64,000 bases of DNA from Amycolatopsis dendrobii (GCF_014145675.1 NZ_JACGZW010000002.1:1-64000); one strand, 5' to 3'; shown: positions 19,161-28,648, counted from the first letter of the stretch. The notes: generated by a model not told the origin, from the sequence alone. Numbers and translations: made by a program.

Positions 19161-19826
19161 ATGACACCGGAGATCGACGAGGCGGTCGTGCGGCTGCCTG
19201 GCATGCGGGTGGCCTACGACAGCGCGCCGTTTGACGAGTCCGCGCTCGCGGCCACGTGGCATGACCAGCTGGAGAGCTGGCTGAGCCAGGCGGTGTCCGA
19301 AGCACTCGCCGAACCCAACGCGATGGTGCTCGCGACCGCCGACGCCGAAGGCAGGCCTTCTTCGCGCACGGTGCTGTGCAAGGGCTTCGACGAACGCGGA
19401 GTGGTTTTCTACACGAACTACACGTCGGCGAAGAGCCACGACCTCACGGCGACGCGCTACGCGTCGGCCACCTTCCCCTGGTACCCGCTGCACCGCCAGG
19501 TGACGGTACGCGGCGAGGTCGAGAAGGTCAGCGCGGACGAGACGGCCGCCTACTGGGCCCAGCGCCCGCGCGGGTCGCAGCTGGGAGCGTGGGCGTCGCC
19601 GCAGTCGCGCGTAGTCGAGGGGCGGCGGGCGCTCGACAACGCCCTGCGCAATATCGAACGCCGGTTCGGCGATGTCGAGCAGATCCCGGCTCCGCCGCAT
19701 TGGGGCGGGTGGCGGATTCGGCCGGACTTTGTCGAGTTCTGGCAGGGGCGCGAGGATCGGATGCACGATCGGCTTCGTTTTCACCGGACTCACGACGGGT
19801 GGCACGTGGAGCGGCTGGCTCCCTGA
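19161..19826 (+). CDS. pdxH: Pyridoxamine/pyridoxine 5'-phosphate oxidase
   Basis: A 221-residue FMN enzyme making pyridoxal 5'-phosphate, in the cytoplasm. Motifs include SSRTVLCKGFDERGVVFYTNYTSAKS (FMN and substrate site), FPWYPLHRQVTVRGEVEKV and the C-terminal WQGREDRMHDRLRF. ATG 19161 lies 9 bases after GGAGG; TTG 19152 in frame would abut the ribosome site and is rejected. It diverges from the NCS1 permease gene across 246 bp. Confidence 0.96.
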   Translation: MTPEIDEAVVRLPGMRVAYDSAPFDESALAATWHDQLESWLSQAVSEALAEPNAMVLATADAEGRPSSRTVLCKGFDERGVVFYTNYTSAKSHDLTATRYASATFPWYPLHRQVTVRGEVEKVSADETAAYWAQRPRGSQLGAWASPQSRVVEGRRALDNALRNIERRFGDVEQIPAPPHWGGWRIRPDFVEFWQGREDRMHDRLRFHRTHDGWHVERLAP

Positions 19827-19841
19827 TCGTTGCTGCTTCGG

Positions 19842-19875
19842 ACGCCGTCCCTTGGCTTTGGCCAGGGGGCGGCGT
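19842..19875 (+). terminator. pdxH terminator
   Basis: A 15-bp stem (19842-19856 with 19861-19875) with two G-U pairs and a TTTG loop, followed by a short T-containing run. It is 16 bp after the pdxH stop. Confidence 0.75.
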
Positions 19876-19957
19876 TTCGTAGTGTGAGGCTGGCTAACGC
19901 GGCGTGTGGCGGGTCGGCGGGAGCGGAGAGAGCCACGCGGCCCGAGCCGCGGTCCGG

Positions 19958-20002
19958 CGAATGCGGCGTTTGTTGCGTGGGACGCACCCAATGCGGCATT
20001 GG
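19958..20002. repeat. Alternating-palindrome repeat, copy 2 (three blocks)
   Basis: Blocks of exactly 15 bp: a degenerate A (CGAATGCGGCGTTTG), B (TTGCGTGGGACGCAC) and A (CCAATGCGGCATTGG). It is a shortened and more degenerate member of the family also found at 1, 45999, 47143 and 57877. Confidence 0.85.
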
Positions 20003-20126
20003 GGCGCTTGGACCCGCCGCCCAGCCCGCCTTCAGCCAGGTCCCGGCAGTCGGCAACCTCGCGCTCGCCTGCCTGCGGGGAAAATCACCTGCACCAGCTT
20101 CGTTAGCGCAACTAAGCTGATAGCTC

Positions 20127-21422
20127 GTGACTTCAGAACCGGGGATACGCCCGCCCCGTACCGGGGCCCGCAAGCTCCTCGGCCGGATTGTCGTCGACAC
20201 TCGTCCGCTCAAGATTCCGGCGTTCCGGCGGCTGTGGATGTCCACCGCGGTGACCGCGGTCGGGTCCCAGCTCACCGCGGTCGCGGTGCCGAAGCAGGTT
20301 TTCGACATCACCGGATCGTCCGGGTACGTCGGGCTGACCGGCGCGGTCGCGCTCGTTCCGCTGCTCGTGTTCGGGCTGTGGGGCGGGGCGATCGCGGACG
20401 CGGTCGACCGGCGCAAGCTGCTGCTCGTCACCAACGTCGGCGTCGCGATCACCTCCGCGCTGCTGTGGCTTCAGGCGTTCACCGGGATGCACTCGGTGTG
20501 GGTGGTGCTCGCGCTGCTCGCCGCGAACCAGGCGTTCTTCGCGATCAATATGCCGACCCGCGGCGCGGTCGTCGCGCGGCTGGTGCCTGCTCCATTGCTG
20601 CCGTCGGCGAACGCGCTCAACACCACGATGTCCACCTTCGGCGCGGTGTTCGGGCCGCTGTTCGGCGGGGCGCTGATCCCGGTGATCGGACTGTCCACTT
20701 TGTACTTGGTGGATGTCTGTGCGCTGGCGATCACGCTGATCGCGGTGTGGCGGCTGCCCTCGATCCCGCCGCTCGGCGAGGGGACGCGCAAGGCCGGGAT
20801 CGGCTCGGTCGTCGACGGATTCCGTTACCTGGCGCACCAAAAGGTGCTGCTGGCGTCGTTCGTCGTGGACATCATCGCGATGGTCGCGGGCATGCCGAGG
20901 GCGTTGATCCCGGAGATGGCCGAGCGGACGTTCGGCGATCCGCCCGGCGGCGGTCCGGCGCTCGGCATGCTCTACGCCGCGCTGCCCGCGGGCGCGATGC
21001 TGATCGGGTTGTTCTCCGGCTGGCTGCACCGGGTGCAGCGGCAAGGCGCGGCGGTCGTCATCGCGATCTGCTGCTGGGGCGCGGCGATGGCGGCGTTCGG
21101 GCTCGCGCATTCGCTGTGGCTGGCCGTGCTCTTCATGGCGCTCGGCGGCGCGGCGGACATGGTCAGCTCGGTCTACCGGCAGGCGATCCTGCAGACCGCC
21201 ACCACCGACGAGATGCGCGGACGGCTCCAGGGCGTCTTCACCGTGGTCGTCGCGGGCGGGCCGCGGATCGCCGACCTCACGCACGGCTGGTCCGCGGCGG
21301 CGTGGGGGACCAAGGTCGCGGCGACCGGCGGCGGGTTGCTGGTGATCGTGCTGACGGTGGCCTCGCTGGCGGTTTTGCCCGGGTTCTGGCGGTATCGGGC
21401 TCCGGTGGAAGAGGGCCACTGA
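20127..21422 (+). CDS. MFS transporter (EntS-like)
   Basis: A 431-residue major facilitator protein with about 11-12 helices after a 35-residue cytoplasmic N-terminus. The signature between helices 2 and 3 is GGAIADAVDRRKLL, and the helix-4 region reads NMPTRGAVVARLVP. The EntS/MFS_3 subfamily exports siderophores, drugs or other small molecules. There is no siderophore gene nearby, so the substrate is unknown. Start GTG 20127 fits the family N-terminus. It stands alone between pdxH and a lipoprotein gene. Confidence 0.88.
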   Translation: MTSEPGIRPPRTGARKLLGRIVVDTRPLKIPAFRRLWMSTAVTAVGSQLTAVAVPKQVFDITGSSGYVGLTGAVALVPLLVFGLWGGAIADAVDRRKLLLVTNVGVAITSALLWLQAFTGMHSVWVVLALLAANQAFFAINMPTRGAVVARLVPAPLLPSANALNTTMSTFGAVFGPLFGGALIPVIGLSTLYLVDVCALAITLIAVWRLPSIPPLGEGTRKAGIGSVVDGFRYLAHQKVLLASFVVDIIAMVAGMPRALIPEMAERTFGDPPGGGPALGMLYAALPAGAMLIGLFSGWLHRVQRQGAAVVIAICCWGAAMAAFGLAHSLWLAVLFMALGGAADMVSSVYRQAILQTATTDEMRGRLQGVFTVVVAGGPRIADLTHGWSAAAWGTKVAATGGGLLVIVLTVASLAVLPGFWRYRAPVEEGH

Positions 21423-21449
21423 CACTCGCGTTACTCCGTTCGGAATAGC

Positions 21450-22019
21450 ATGCCCGATATGCGTGCATATCCGATCGCTCTGCTGATCTCCGCCGCCGCT
21501 GTTCTCACTGCCTGCTCTTCTGGCGAGCAGAAAGCCGCCGCGCCTGCCCCGCCGCCCGCGAGCAAGGCGCCTGCCTCCTCGTCCGCGCCCGCGGCCAAGG
21601 CCGCCGACACCTGCTCCTTGCTGCCGTCCGACGACGTCAGCAAGGCGATCAAGATCCCCGGCATCACGTCGAAGGCCGGCCCCGCCCACGACAATCCGAG
21701 CAACGGCGGCAAGGCCACGAGCTGCGAATACGTCGTCGAAGGCAAGACCGCGGGCGCGCTCGCGGTGACCCGATACGAGGGCCGCAAGGCCAAGCCCGCC
21801 GACATGATCGCCGCGATCAAGAAGGCCAAGCCGGGCGCGGTCGACGTGCCGGGCTTCCCAGACGGCGCCGTTTTCTACACCGACGAGCAGAAGACCGCCA
21901 CGCTCGCCGCGGCGAAGGTGTCCAACGGGGTTCCGGTGCTGGTCAACTACACCGGACCGGTCAAGATGACCAAGGAAATGATGACCCCGCTGGTGCACAC
22001 GGCGGTGGCCAAGGCCTGA
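21450..22019 (+). CDS. Putative DUF3558-like lipoprotein
   Basis: A 189-residue lipoprotein precursor. The signal peptide ends in the lipobox LTAC (cysteine near residue 22). A flexible Ala/Pro/Ser linker (residues 30-52) follows, then a compact domain with CSLLPSDDVSKAI and TSCEYVV, resembling DUF3558 lipoproteins of actinobacteria. The two mature cysteines (CSLL, SCEY) may form a disulfide. Function unknown; it is outer-face membrane anchored. ATG 21450 or ATG 21459 may be used. Confidence 0.82.
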   Translation: MPDMRAYPIALLISAAAVLTACSSGEQKAAAPAPPPASKAPASSSAPAAKAADTCSLLPSDDVSKAIKIPGITSKAGPAHDNPSNGGKATSCEYVVEGKTAGALAVTRYEGRKAKPADMIAAIKKAKPGAVDVPGFPDGAVFYTDEQKTATLAAAKVSNGVPVLVNYTGPVKMTKEMMTPLVHTAVAKA

Positions 22020-22065
22020 CCGGCCGACTTTGCGTACCCGTCCGGACAAGGCACACTAATCGCCC

Positions 22066-23439
22066 ATGACGGACGTGAGCGAGGGTACAGCCAAGGTCGC
22101 CGAACCGGCTTTGCTGCGGGTCATGGGCCCGAAGCTGCTGCTGTTCTTCGTGGTCGGCGACATCATCGGCACCGGCGTGTACGCGCTGACCGGACAGGTG
22201 GCCGGACGCGTCGGCGGCGCGTTGTGGCTGCCGTTCCTGCTGGCGTTCGTGGTCGCCTTCATGACCGCGTTCAGCTATCTCGAACTGGTCGGCAAGTATC
22301 CGCGCGCGGCGGGCGCGGCGCTGTACACGAACAAGGCGTTCGGGGTGCCGTTCCTGACCTTCATGGTCGCGTTCGCGGTGATGTGCTCCGGCATCACGTC
22401 CGCTTCGTCGGCCGCGGTGGCGTTCGGCGCGACCTATCTCGCGGCGTTCGTGAAGCTGCCGACGGTGCTGGTCGGCATCGCGTTCGTGGTCCTGCTGGCG
22501 CTGATCAACTTCCGCGGCGTCGGCGAATCGGTGAAGGCCAACGTCGTCCTCACCTGCATCGAACTGTCCGGACTGTTGATCATCATCGGCGTCGGCGTGT
22601 GGGCGGTGCTGAACGGGGACGGCGAACCGTCGCGGCTGGTCGAGATCGACACCGCGGACAAGACGTGGCTGGTCGCCATCTCCTCGGCGACGTCGCTGGC
22701 GTTCTTCGCGATGGTGGGCTTCGAGGACTCGGTGAACATGGCCGAGGAATGCCACGACCCGGTGCGGATTTTCCCGCGCGCGATGCTGTGGGGCATGGTC
22801 ATCGCCGCGACCATCTACGTGCTCGTCTCGGTGACGTCCTCGCTGTTGGTTCCGGCCGTCGAACTGGCCGGCGCGAAGAGCGACGCGCTGCTGAAGGTGC
22901 TCGACGTCGGCGCGCCGGGCTTCCCGCGCGAGATCTTCTCCGCCATCGGCCTGTTCGCGGTGATCAATTCCGCCTTGATCAACATGCTGATGGCCAGCCG
23001 CCTGCTGTACGGCCTTGCGAATGAACGCGTCCTGCCGCCGGTGTTCGGCCGGGTGCACCCGACGCGCCGGACGCCGTGGGTGTCGATCATCTTCACCAGT
23101 GTCATCGCCATCGGCCTGGTGTCCTTTGTGGACATCAGTGCGCTCGGCGGCACGACCGCGTTGCTGCTGCTCGTGGTGTTCGCCATCGTCAACATCGCGC
23201 TGTTGGTGCTGCGCAAGGACAAGGTGGCGCACAAACACTTCCGTGCGCCGACCGTGGTGCCGGTGCTGGCCGCGGTGTTCTGCCTGTACCTGGTCAGTCC
23301 GCTCTCCGGCCGTCCGGCACAGGATTACCAGGTGGCCGGCATCCTGCTCGCCGTCGGCCTCGTGCTGTGGGTGGTGAACCTCCTGGTGAAGCGGGCGCTC
23401 AGTGGTGCGTCATCGCGGCCTGGAGCCACCAGGCGCTGA
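22066..23439 (+). CDS. APC-family amino acid permease
   Basis: A 457-residue permease with about 12 helices. The first helix carries the substrate-binding break VGDIIGTGVYALTGQVAGRVG, typical of APC transporters. Helix 6 contains FFAMVGFEDSVNMAEE. The substrate cannot be assigned; close relatives carry amino acids or amines. Its last 41 bases overlap the 3' end of the convergent thiamine-diphosphate enzyme gene, so the two transcripts must be antisense at their ends. Confidence 0.9.
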   Translation: MTDVSEGTAKVAEPALLRVMGPKLLLFFVVGDIIGTGVYALTGQVAGRVGGALWLPFLLAFVVAFMTAFSYLELVGKYPRAAGAALYTNKAFGVPFLTFMVAFAVMCSGITSASSAAVAFGATYLAAFVKLPTVLVGIAFVVLLALINFRGVGESVKANVVLTCIELSGLLIIIGVGVWAVLNGDGEPSRLVEIDTADKTWLVAISSATSLAFFAMVGFEDSVNMAEECHDPVRIFPRAMLWGMVIAATIYVLVSVTSSLLVPAVELAGAKSDALLKVLDVGAPGFPREIFSAIGLFAVINSALINMLMASRLLYGLANERVLPPVFGRVHPTRRTPWVSIIFTSVIAIGLVSFVDISALGGTTALLLLVVFAIVNIALLVLRKDKVAHKHFRAPTVVPVLAAVFCLYLVSPLSGRPAQDYQVAGILLAVGLVLWVVNLLVKRALSGASSRPGATRR

Positions 23440-25027
23440 ACCCGGCGATCTTCGCGTCGACCACCAGCGGACGGTCGAGCCCGGCGGCGACCCGCGTCGC
23501 TACCTCGTCGAGGTCTTCCTTGGCCCGGACGGTGACCGCGTCGCAGCCGTAGCCGCGCGCGACGGCGGCGATGTCGGTGTCCGGGAAGGTCACCGTGTCG
23601 GCCGGATGTCCGCCGGGCTCGAAGAAGTACACCTCGGCGCCGTAGGCGTGGTCGTTGTAGACGACGATCAGCATCGGGAGCTTCAGGCGGACGACGGTTT
23701 CCAGTTCGGCGATGCTCATCAGGAACCCGCCGTCGCCGCACGCCGCGACCGGGAAGCGGTCCGGCTGGGCGAGTGCCGCGCCGATCGCGGTGGCCAGTCC
23801 GAGGCCGATCGACTGGAACGCCTGGGTGAAGCAGAAACCGTTCTCGTCCGGGACGTCCAGGTACATCGTGGGGTAGCCCATGAAGTTCCCGGAATCGACG
23901 CCGACGACCCGGTTCGCCGGAATGAGGTCGTCCAGTGCGGCGGACAGCGTGCGCGGGTCGATCGCCTCGGCGGTCCCGGCGTCGTCGTGTTCGTTGTCGC
24001 GCCAGCGGGCTTCCCGGGCGATCCGGTCCTTGAGATCGTCACTGCGGTATCCGTTGTGGACTTCGACCAGGTCGGCGACCGCCCGTGCGGTGCCGCCGGC
24101 ATCGCCGACGATGCCAAGGTCGATCGGCCGGTTCCGGCCCAGCGCGGCGGATTCCAGATCGACCTGCACCAGCTTCGTTTCCGGCGAGAGCAGCCGTCCG
24201 TGCGCGGTAGTCCAGTCGTTGAGCGCGGATCCCCAGCCGACCACGACGTCCGCACCCTGGATCAGCTCGGCGGTCAGCGGAGCCGAGAACCCGCCGGACA
24301 CCCCGATCGCCCACGGTTCGCCAGTGAACAGTCCTTTCGCGACCGCACCCTCGGCAAGCAGTGCCCCGCAGCGCTCTGCCAATGCGACCAGTTCGGCCCG
24401 GGCTTTCCGAGATCCGCGTCCACAAAGGAATACTGGACGCTCGGCTCGTTGCAGGATCGAAGCGAGCGCCTTCACGTCTGCCTCGGCAGCACGTGGCTGC
24501 GGCAGGGGTTCAATGGCGGTCAGCCCCTCGAGAAGGCCTTCATCGAACGGCTCGGCCTGGACTTCCAACGGGAGTCGCAAAAGGACGGTCCGCCGATCCC
24601 GTCGAGCTTGCGTGAACGCCCGCCGCACGTCGGACAGCGCGGTTTTCGCCGACCGCACCAGAATGCTGCTCGCCCCCACTGCCCGGGCCAGCGCGTCCTG
24701 GTCGATGTGAAAGTTCGACAGCGGATCCGTCGCCTCGCCGGTCACGACGACCAGCGGCGTCCGGCTCTTCGCCGCCTCGCCGATCCCAGTGGTCGCGTTG
24801 CCCAGCCCGCAGCCCTGGTGCACCGACACCGCCGCGACCTCGCCGCTGCACCGCGCGTAGGCGTCGGCCATCGTGGTCGCGCCGCCCTCGTGCCGGGCCG
24901 CGACGAACTCGGCCCCGCCCTGGATCAGGCCGTTGGTCAAGTGGAAGTTCCCGCTCCCCACCACGCCGAACGCCTTGCGGACGCCGAAGCGCGCCAACGC
25001 GATCCCGACGGCTTGGGCAACGTTCAC
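23399..25027 (-). CDS. Thiamine-diphosphate-dependent enzyme (acetolactate synthase / benzoylformate decarboxylase type)
   Basis: A 542-residue enzyme with the three domains of the POX/ALS family. The N-terminal Pyr domain carries the catalytic-glutamate region ARHEGGATTMADAYAR. The middle domain is TPP_enzyme_M-like (LCGRGSRKAR). The C-terminal PP domain carries the ThDP/Mg motif from GDGGFLMSIAELE to IVVYND. It probably decarboxylates or ligates a 2-oxo acid. GTG 25027 overlaps the cyclase stop by 4 bases (GTGA), so the two are co-translated and may act in one pathway. The frame extending upstream is antisense to nothing real and is ignored. Confidence 0.88.
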   Translation of the reverse strand: MNVAQAVGIALARFGVRKAFGVVGSGNFHLTNGLIQGGAEFVAARHEGGATTMADAYARCSGEVAAVSVHQGCGLGNATTGIGEAAKSRTPLVVVTGEATDPLSNFHIDQDALARAVGASSILVRSAKTALSDVRRAFTQARRDRRTVLLRLPLEVQAEPFDEGLLEGLTAIEPLPQPRAAEADVKALASILQRAERPVFLCGRGSRKARAELVALAERCGALLAEGAVAKGLFTGEPWAIGVSGGFSAPLTAELIQGADVVVGWGSALNDWTTAHGRLLSPETKLVQVDLESAALGRNRPIDLGIVGDAGGTARAVADLVEVHNGYRSDDLKDRIAREARWRDNEHDDAGTAEAIDPRTLSAALDDLIPANRVVGVDSGNFMGYPTMYLDVPDENGFCFTQAFQSIGLGLATAIGAALAQPDRFPVAACGDGGFLMSIAELETVVRLKLPMLIVVYNDHAYGAEVYFFEPGGHPADTVTFPDTDIAAVARGYGCDAVTVRAKEDLDEVATRVAAGLDRPLVVDAKIAGFSAWWLQAAMTHH

Positions 25028-25821
25028 GACTGAACTCCCGGCGTCACCGCGAGCACCCGCGCCGGACTGCCGGTCCCGCCGACGATCGGCAGCGGGCAGA
25101 TCACGACGAGCGCACCGGTCGGCGGCAGCGAACCGAGATTCTGCAAGGAGGTAATGCCGTACTTGTCCGCGCCGAGCAAATGGTGGTGCGCGGGCATCGG
25201 CGGGTCGAGCGCGAAGCCGTTCCCGGCGTCGATGCCGACAGTTTCCACACCGTAGCCGGCGATCGGCGTTTCCTCGGCGAGCCATTTCGCAGCGGCGGCC
25301 GAGATGCCGGGCGTGTGGCTGGCCCCGTCGGAGAAATTGAGGAACGCGTCGCGGTCTTGCGCGTATCGGTCCCACCCGGAGTGCACGAGCAGCCAGCCGC
25401 CGGCGCGCAATGGTCCGTGCTCGGCTTCCCAGGCCCGGATGTCGTCGATCTCCAGCAGGAAGTCCGGATTGTCGGCGACGCGCGCGGAGATGTCGAGGAC
25501 GTGCGCGGGACCGATCAGCCTGTCGACCGGCAGTTCCGAAACGTCCGCGCCGTCGCGGTTGGAGATCCAATGCCGCGGTGCGTCGAGGTGGGTGCCGATG
25601 TGCTCGCCGGTGTGGATGTTGTTGTGCCGCCACAGCGGTCCGGAATCGTCGAACTCGCTGACCGATTCGAGGCTGAAGTCGATCAGGTTCGCGAACGGCT
25701 CGGGCAGCTGAAGCGTCGGGGTTGCGGCGCTGAGCTTGTTGGTGAGGTCGACGACCTGAAGCCGGCCCTGCGCCAGCTGGGCCAGGAGCTGGTCGACCCC
25801 GGTTTCGGCGGGAGTGCTCAT
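25024..25821 (-). CDS. Cyclase-family metal hydrolase (kynurenine formamidase-like)
   Basis: A 265-residue member of the PF04199 cyclase/KynB-like family, metal-dependent amide or lactone hydrolases. The metal motif HTGEHIGTHLDAP (HxGTHxDxP) is complete, and WLLVHSGWDRY, GISAAAAKWL and GVETVGIDAGN follow the family order. Partnered in one operon with a ThDP enzyme, it may open a cyclic or amide substrate before 2-oxo acid processing (inference). The operon diverges from the class V PLP enzyme gene over 244 bp. Confidence 0.9.
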   Translation of the reverse strand: MSTPAETGVDQLLAQLAQGRLQVVDLTNKLSAATPTLQLPEPFANLIDFSLESVSEFDDSGPLWRHNNIHTGEHIGTHLDAPRHWISNRDGADVSELPVDRLIGPAHVLDISARVADNPDFLLEIDDIRAWEAEHGPLRAGGWLLVHSGWDRYAQDRDAFLNFSDGASHTPGISAAAAKWLAEETPIAGYGVETVGIDAGNGFALDPPMPAHHHLLGADKYGITSLQNLGSLPPTGALVVICPLPIVGGTGSPARVLAVTPGVQS

Positions 25822-26065
25822 CGGTGCGTCCTCTCGGTCGCGAAGCGCGCTATTGCGGATCCCTGACGGTCGTTGACAGCGCGGAAGGCCATATCTACAG
25901 TACCGGTTTCAGCAGCACTGACGGAATAGCCGTCAGAGATCAGCCAGGGTGAACGCGCGGAGGTTTGACCCGGACTCCGAAGCCGGACGGAGCATCGACG
26001 CACAGTGCTCGCGCCGTTACGGTGGCGAACGGACCGGTCGCCCGCCAGTCAAGGAACGGAGTGTC

Positions 26066-27208
26066 GTGACCGACCAGCCCAGCCCAGTCGCTTTCCGGGC
26101 GCATTTCCCCGCCTTCGCCGACTCGGTGCACCTCGCGAGCTGCAGCCAGGGCGCGCTCTCGGACGCGCTGACCGCGGAGCTTTTCGAGTTCCAGCACACG
26201 ATCCGCGAACACGGGGCGCCGTGGGACAAGTGGATGGCGAAGGTCGCCGAGGCACGGGCCTTGTTCGCCCAGTTGATCGGCGCGGACACCGACGACATCG
26301 CCGTCGTGCCGTCCGCGTCCGAAGGGGCATATCAAGTCGCGTCGACGCAGACATGGTCGGAGCGGCCGGGAATCGTCACGACCGACCTGGAATTCCCGTC
26401 GCTGGGCCATGTTTGGTTGGCGCAGCAGGGGCGCGGCGCGGACGTTCAATTCGTCGCGCACCATGACGGCCTGGTCGATACCGAGGACTACGCCGAGCTC
26501 ATCACCGAGCAGACGCAACTGGTGTCGGTTCCATTGGTCAGCTACGCGAACGGTTTGCGCTTCCCGGTGCGCGAAGTCGCCGCGCTGGCCCGGGAAAACG
26601 GTGCGCGGAGTTTTGTCGACGCGTACCAGGGCCTCGGTGTCGAACCGGTCGACGTCGCCGAGCTTGGCTGCGACTACCTCGTCAGCGGCAGCCTGAAATA
26701 CCTGCTCGGCATCTCCGGGATCGCGTTCCTGTATGTGCGGCCTGGCTTGCGCGACGCGGTTTCCCCGCCGCTGACCGGCTGGTTCGGCCGCACGAACCCG
26801 TTTGAATTCGATCCGCGGCACCTCGACTATCCCGAGCACGCCCGCCGCTTCGAGAGCGGGACGCCGTCGATCCCGTCCGCGTACGGTGCGGTCGCCGGGC
26901 TGAAGCTGGTGCGTCAGGTGGACGCGCACCGGGTGCGTGCCCACATCGGCGGGCTGACCGGGCAATTGCAGCAGCGGTTGCTCGACGCTGGGGAACAGCT
27001 CCGGTCCCCGCTGGACGACGCGCGGCGCGGTCCGCTCGTCGCCTTGGCCGACCGGGATCCCGACGCGCTGGCGGCGTTCCTCGCCGGGCGGCGGATCGTG
27101 TGCAGTGCCCGCGGCGACGTGCTGCGGATGTCCTTGCACTACTACAACGTCGAGTCCGATCTCGACGCCGTCCTCGCGGCGATCGCCGAGTACCGGGCGA
27201 GCCAGTAG
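26066..27208 (+). CDS. Class V PLP-dependent aminotransferase/lyase
   Basis: A 380-residue fold-type I PLP enzyme of the class V group (kynureninase, cysteine desulfurase, isopenicillin epimerase). The aspartate/glutamine pair is in SFVDAYQGLG, and the PLP lysine is in SGSLKYLLG about 20 residues later. C-terminal arginine-containing segments follow (RRFESGTPSIP, LRMSLHYYN). GTG 26066 follows AAGGAACGGA. A permease gene follows after 9 bp, suggesting uptake of its amino-acid substrate. It may work with the divergent cyclase/ThDP pair. Confidence 0.88.
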   Translation: MTDQPSPVAFRAHFPAFADSVHLASCSQGALSDALTAELFEFQHTIREHGAPWDKWMAKVAEARALFAQLIGADTDDIAVVPSASEGAYQVASTQTWSERPGIVTTDLEFPSLGHVWLAQQGRGADVQFVAHHDGLVDTEDYAELITEQTQLVSVPLVSYANGLRFPVREVAALARENGARSFVDAYQGLGVEPVDVAELGCDYLVSGSLKYLLGISGIAFLYVRPGLRDAVSPPLTGWFGRTNPFEFDPRHLDYPEHARRFESGTPSIPSAYGAVAGLKLVRQVDAHRVRAHIGGLTGQLQQRLLDAGEQLRSPLDDARRGPLVALADRDPDALAAFLAGRRIVCSARGDVLRMSLHYYNVESDLDAVLAAIAEYRASQ

Positions 27209-27217
27209 GGAGCAGAC

Positions 27218-28648
27218 ATGGCCGAGTCCCCGTCCCCGAACCGGTTGCAGCGGAGGCTGCGCAGCAGGCAGTTGACGATGATCGGAATCGGCGGGGCCAT
27301 CGGCACCGGCCTGTTCCTCGGATCGAGCCTGGCGATCTCGCACGCGGGACCGGCCGTGGTGCTCGCATACGTCCTTTGTGGACTGGTGGCGCTGGCGATT
27401 TCCTGGGCGCTGGCGGAAATGGTGGTGGTGCACCCGGCCGCCGGCGCGTTCGGCAGCATCGCGCACAAGTATCTCGGTGCGGGCAGCGGATTCGTGGTGC
27501 GCTGGGCGTACTGGGCCATGCAAGTGATCGCGATCGGCGGCGAGACGATCGCGGCCGGCGTGTACGTCCAGTTCTGGTGGCCGCGGATTCCGCTGTGGGT
27601 GCCGGTCGCGGTGTTCTCGCTGCTGGTGATCATCGTCAACGGCGCGGCGGTGCACATTTTCGGCGAGTTCGAGTACTGGTTCGCGATGATCAAGGTGTGC
27701 GCGATCCTGGTGTTCGTCGCACTCGGCCTGATTCTCGTCTTCTTCGGCCTGCCGAAGGCGCCTGCGCCTGGTCTCGCCAATCTCAGCGCGGGCGGCGGAT
27801 TCCTGCCGAACGGCGTGTCCGGTCTGCTGCTGGCCATGGTGTTCGTGCTGTTCAGCTATATCGGCACCGAGGTGGTCTCGGTGACCGCGGCCGAATCCGA
27901 GAATCCCACCCGCGACATCCCGCGCGCGGCTCGGGCAATGGTGGTGCGATTGGCGATCTTCTACGTCGCGGCAATGCTCGTAGTGGTGCTGGTGGTGCCG
28001 TGGATGGTGACCGGCGAAGGCGGATCCATTACGGCCAGCCCGTTCGTCCGCGTCTTCCAAGCGGCCGGAGTTCCGGCGGCGGCGACGATCATGAACTTCG
28101 TCGTCCTCACCGCCGCGTTGTCGAGCGCGAACACCAACCTCTACCTCACCACGCGCATGTTGCATTCCCTTGCCGAGCATCGATTCGCCCCGTCCTGGGC
28201 CGGACGGCTGACGCGATCTGGAGTGCCGCGCAACGCGCTCGTGCTGTCCACCGCGGGCCTGGTGATCGCGACCGTCCTGTCCAAGAATTCCGATTCCAAC
28301 GCGTATCTCGTGCTGTTCGGCATTTCGATCTTCGCCGCGCTCGTCGTGTGGATGATCATTCTGGTGACACACCTGGCGTTCCGGATCCGCCGTCGCCGCG
28401 CCGGGCTGCCGCCATCGCCAGTGCGGCTCTGGGGCGCGCCGGTGGTGAACGTCGTGGTGATCGCTTTCCTTGCCACCGTACTGATTTCGACGTTCTGGAT
28501 CGAAGGTCTCGACCCGGCGTGGAAGTTCGGGATTCCGTTCTTCGTCCTGCTCGTGGTGGCCTATCTGGTGCTGCGGATGACCGGACGGACGAGGCGGGCC
28601 GCGGAAGCGGAATTGGAAGATTCGACGCTGGTGCGCGAGAAAGCCTGA
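27218..28648 (+). CDS. Amino acid permease (AAT/GabP-like APC family)
   Basis: A 476-residue permease with about 12 helices. It starts with the AAT-family motif MIGIGGAIGTGLFLGS and has FSYIGTEVVSVTAAESENPTRDIP after helix 6, typical of bacterial amino acid permeases (GabP, ProY, AroP). The gap to the upstream class V enzyme gene is 9 bp, so the two form an operon. Its TGA stop directly abuts the TetR stop on the other strand (TGATCA). Confidence 0.92.
   Translation: MAESPSPNRLQRRLRSRQLTMIGIGGAIGTGLFLGSSLAISHAGPAVVLAYVLCGLVALAISWALAEMVVVHPAAGAFGSIAHKYLGAGSGFVVRWAYWAMQVIAIGGETIAAGVYVQFWWPRIPLWVPVAVFSLLVIIVNGAAVHIFGEFEYWFAMIKVCAILVFVALGLILVFFGLPKAPAPGLANLSAGGGFLPNGVSGLLLAMVFVLFSYIGTEVVSVTAAESENPTRDIPRAARAMVVRLAIFYVAAMLVVVLVVPWMVTGEGGSITASPFVRVFQAAGVPAAATIMNFVVLTAALSSANTNLYLTTRMLHSLAEHRFAPSWAGRLTRSGVPRNALVLSTAGLVIATVLSKNSDSNAYLVLFGISIFAALVVWMIILVTHLAFRIRRRRAGLPPSPVRLWGAPVVNVVVIAFLATVLISTFWIEGLDPAWKFGIPFFVLLVVAYLVLRMTGRTRRAAEAELEDSTLVREKA

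Larger units (their letters stand above)
19827..20126. other. 300-bp intergenic region after pdxH
   Basis: No gene is visible. It contains the pdxH terminator (19842-19875), repeat copy 2 (19958-20002), and an A/T-richer stretch with CGTTAGCGCAACTAAGCTGA at 20101-20120 just before the MFS gene, a plausible promoter region. Confidence 0.7.

Noticed and set aside
20133..22049. A 638-codon minus-strand frame opposite the MFS and lipoprotein genes
   Set aside because: Composition is Arg/His/Asp/Gly-rich with no domain or hydrophobic core, while the plus strand gives a clear MFS transporter and a lipoprotein.
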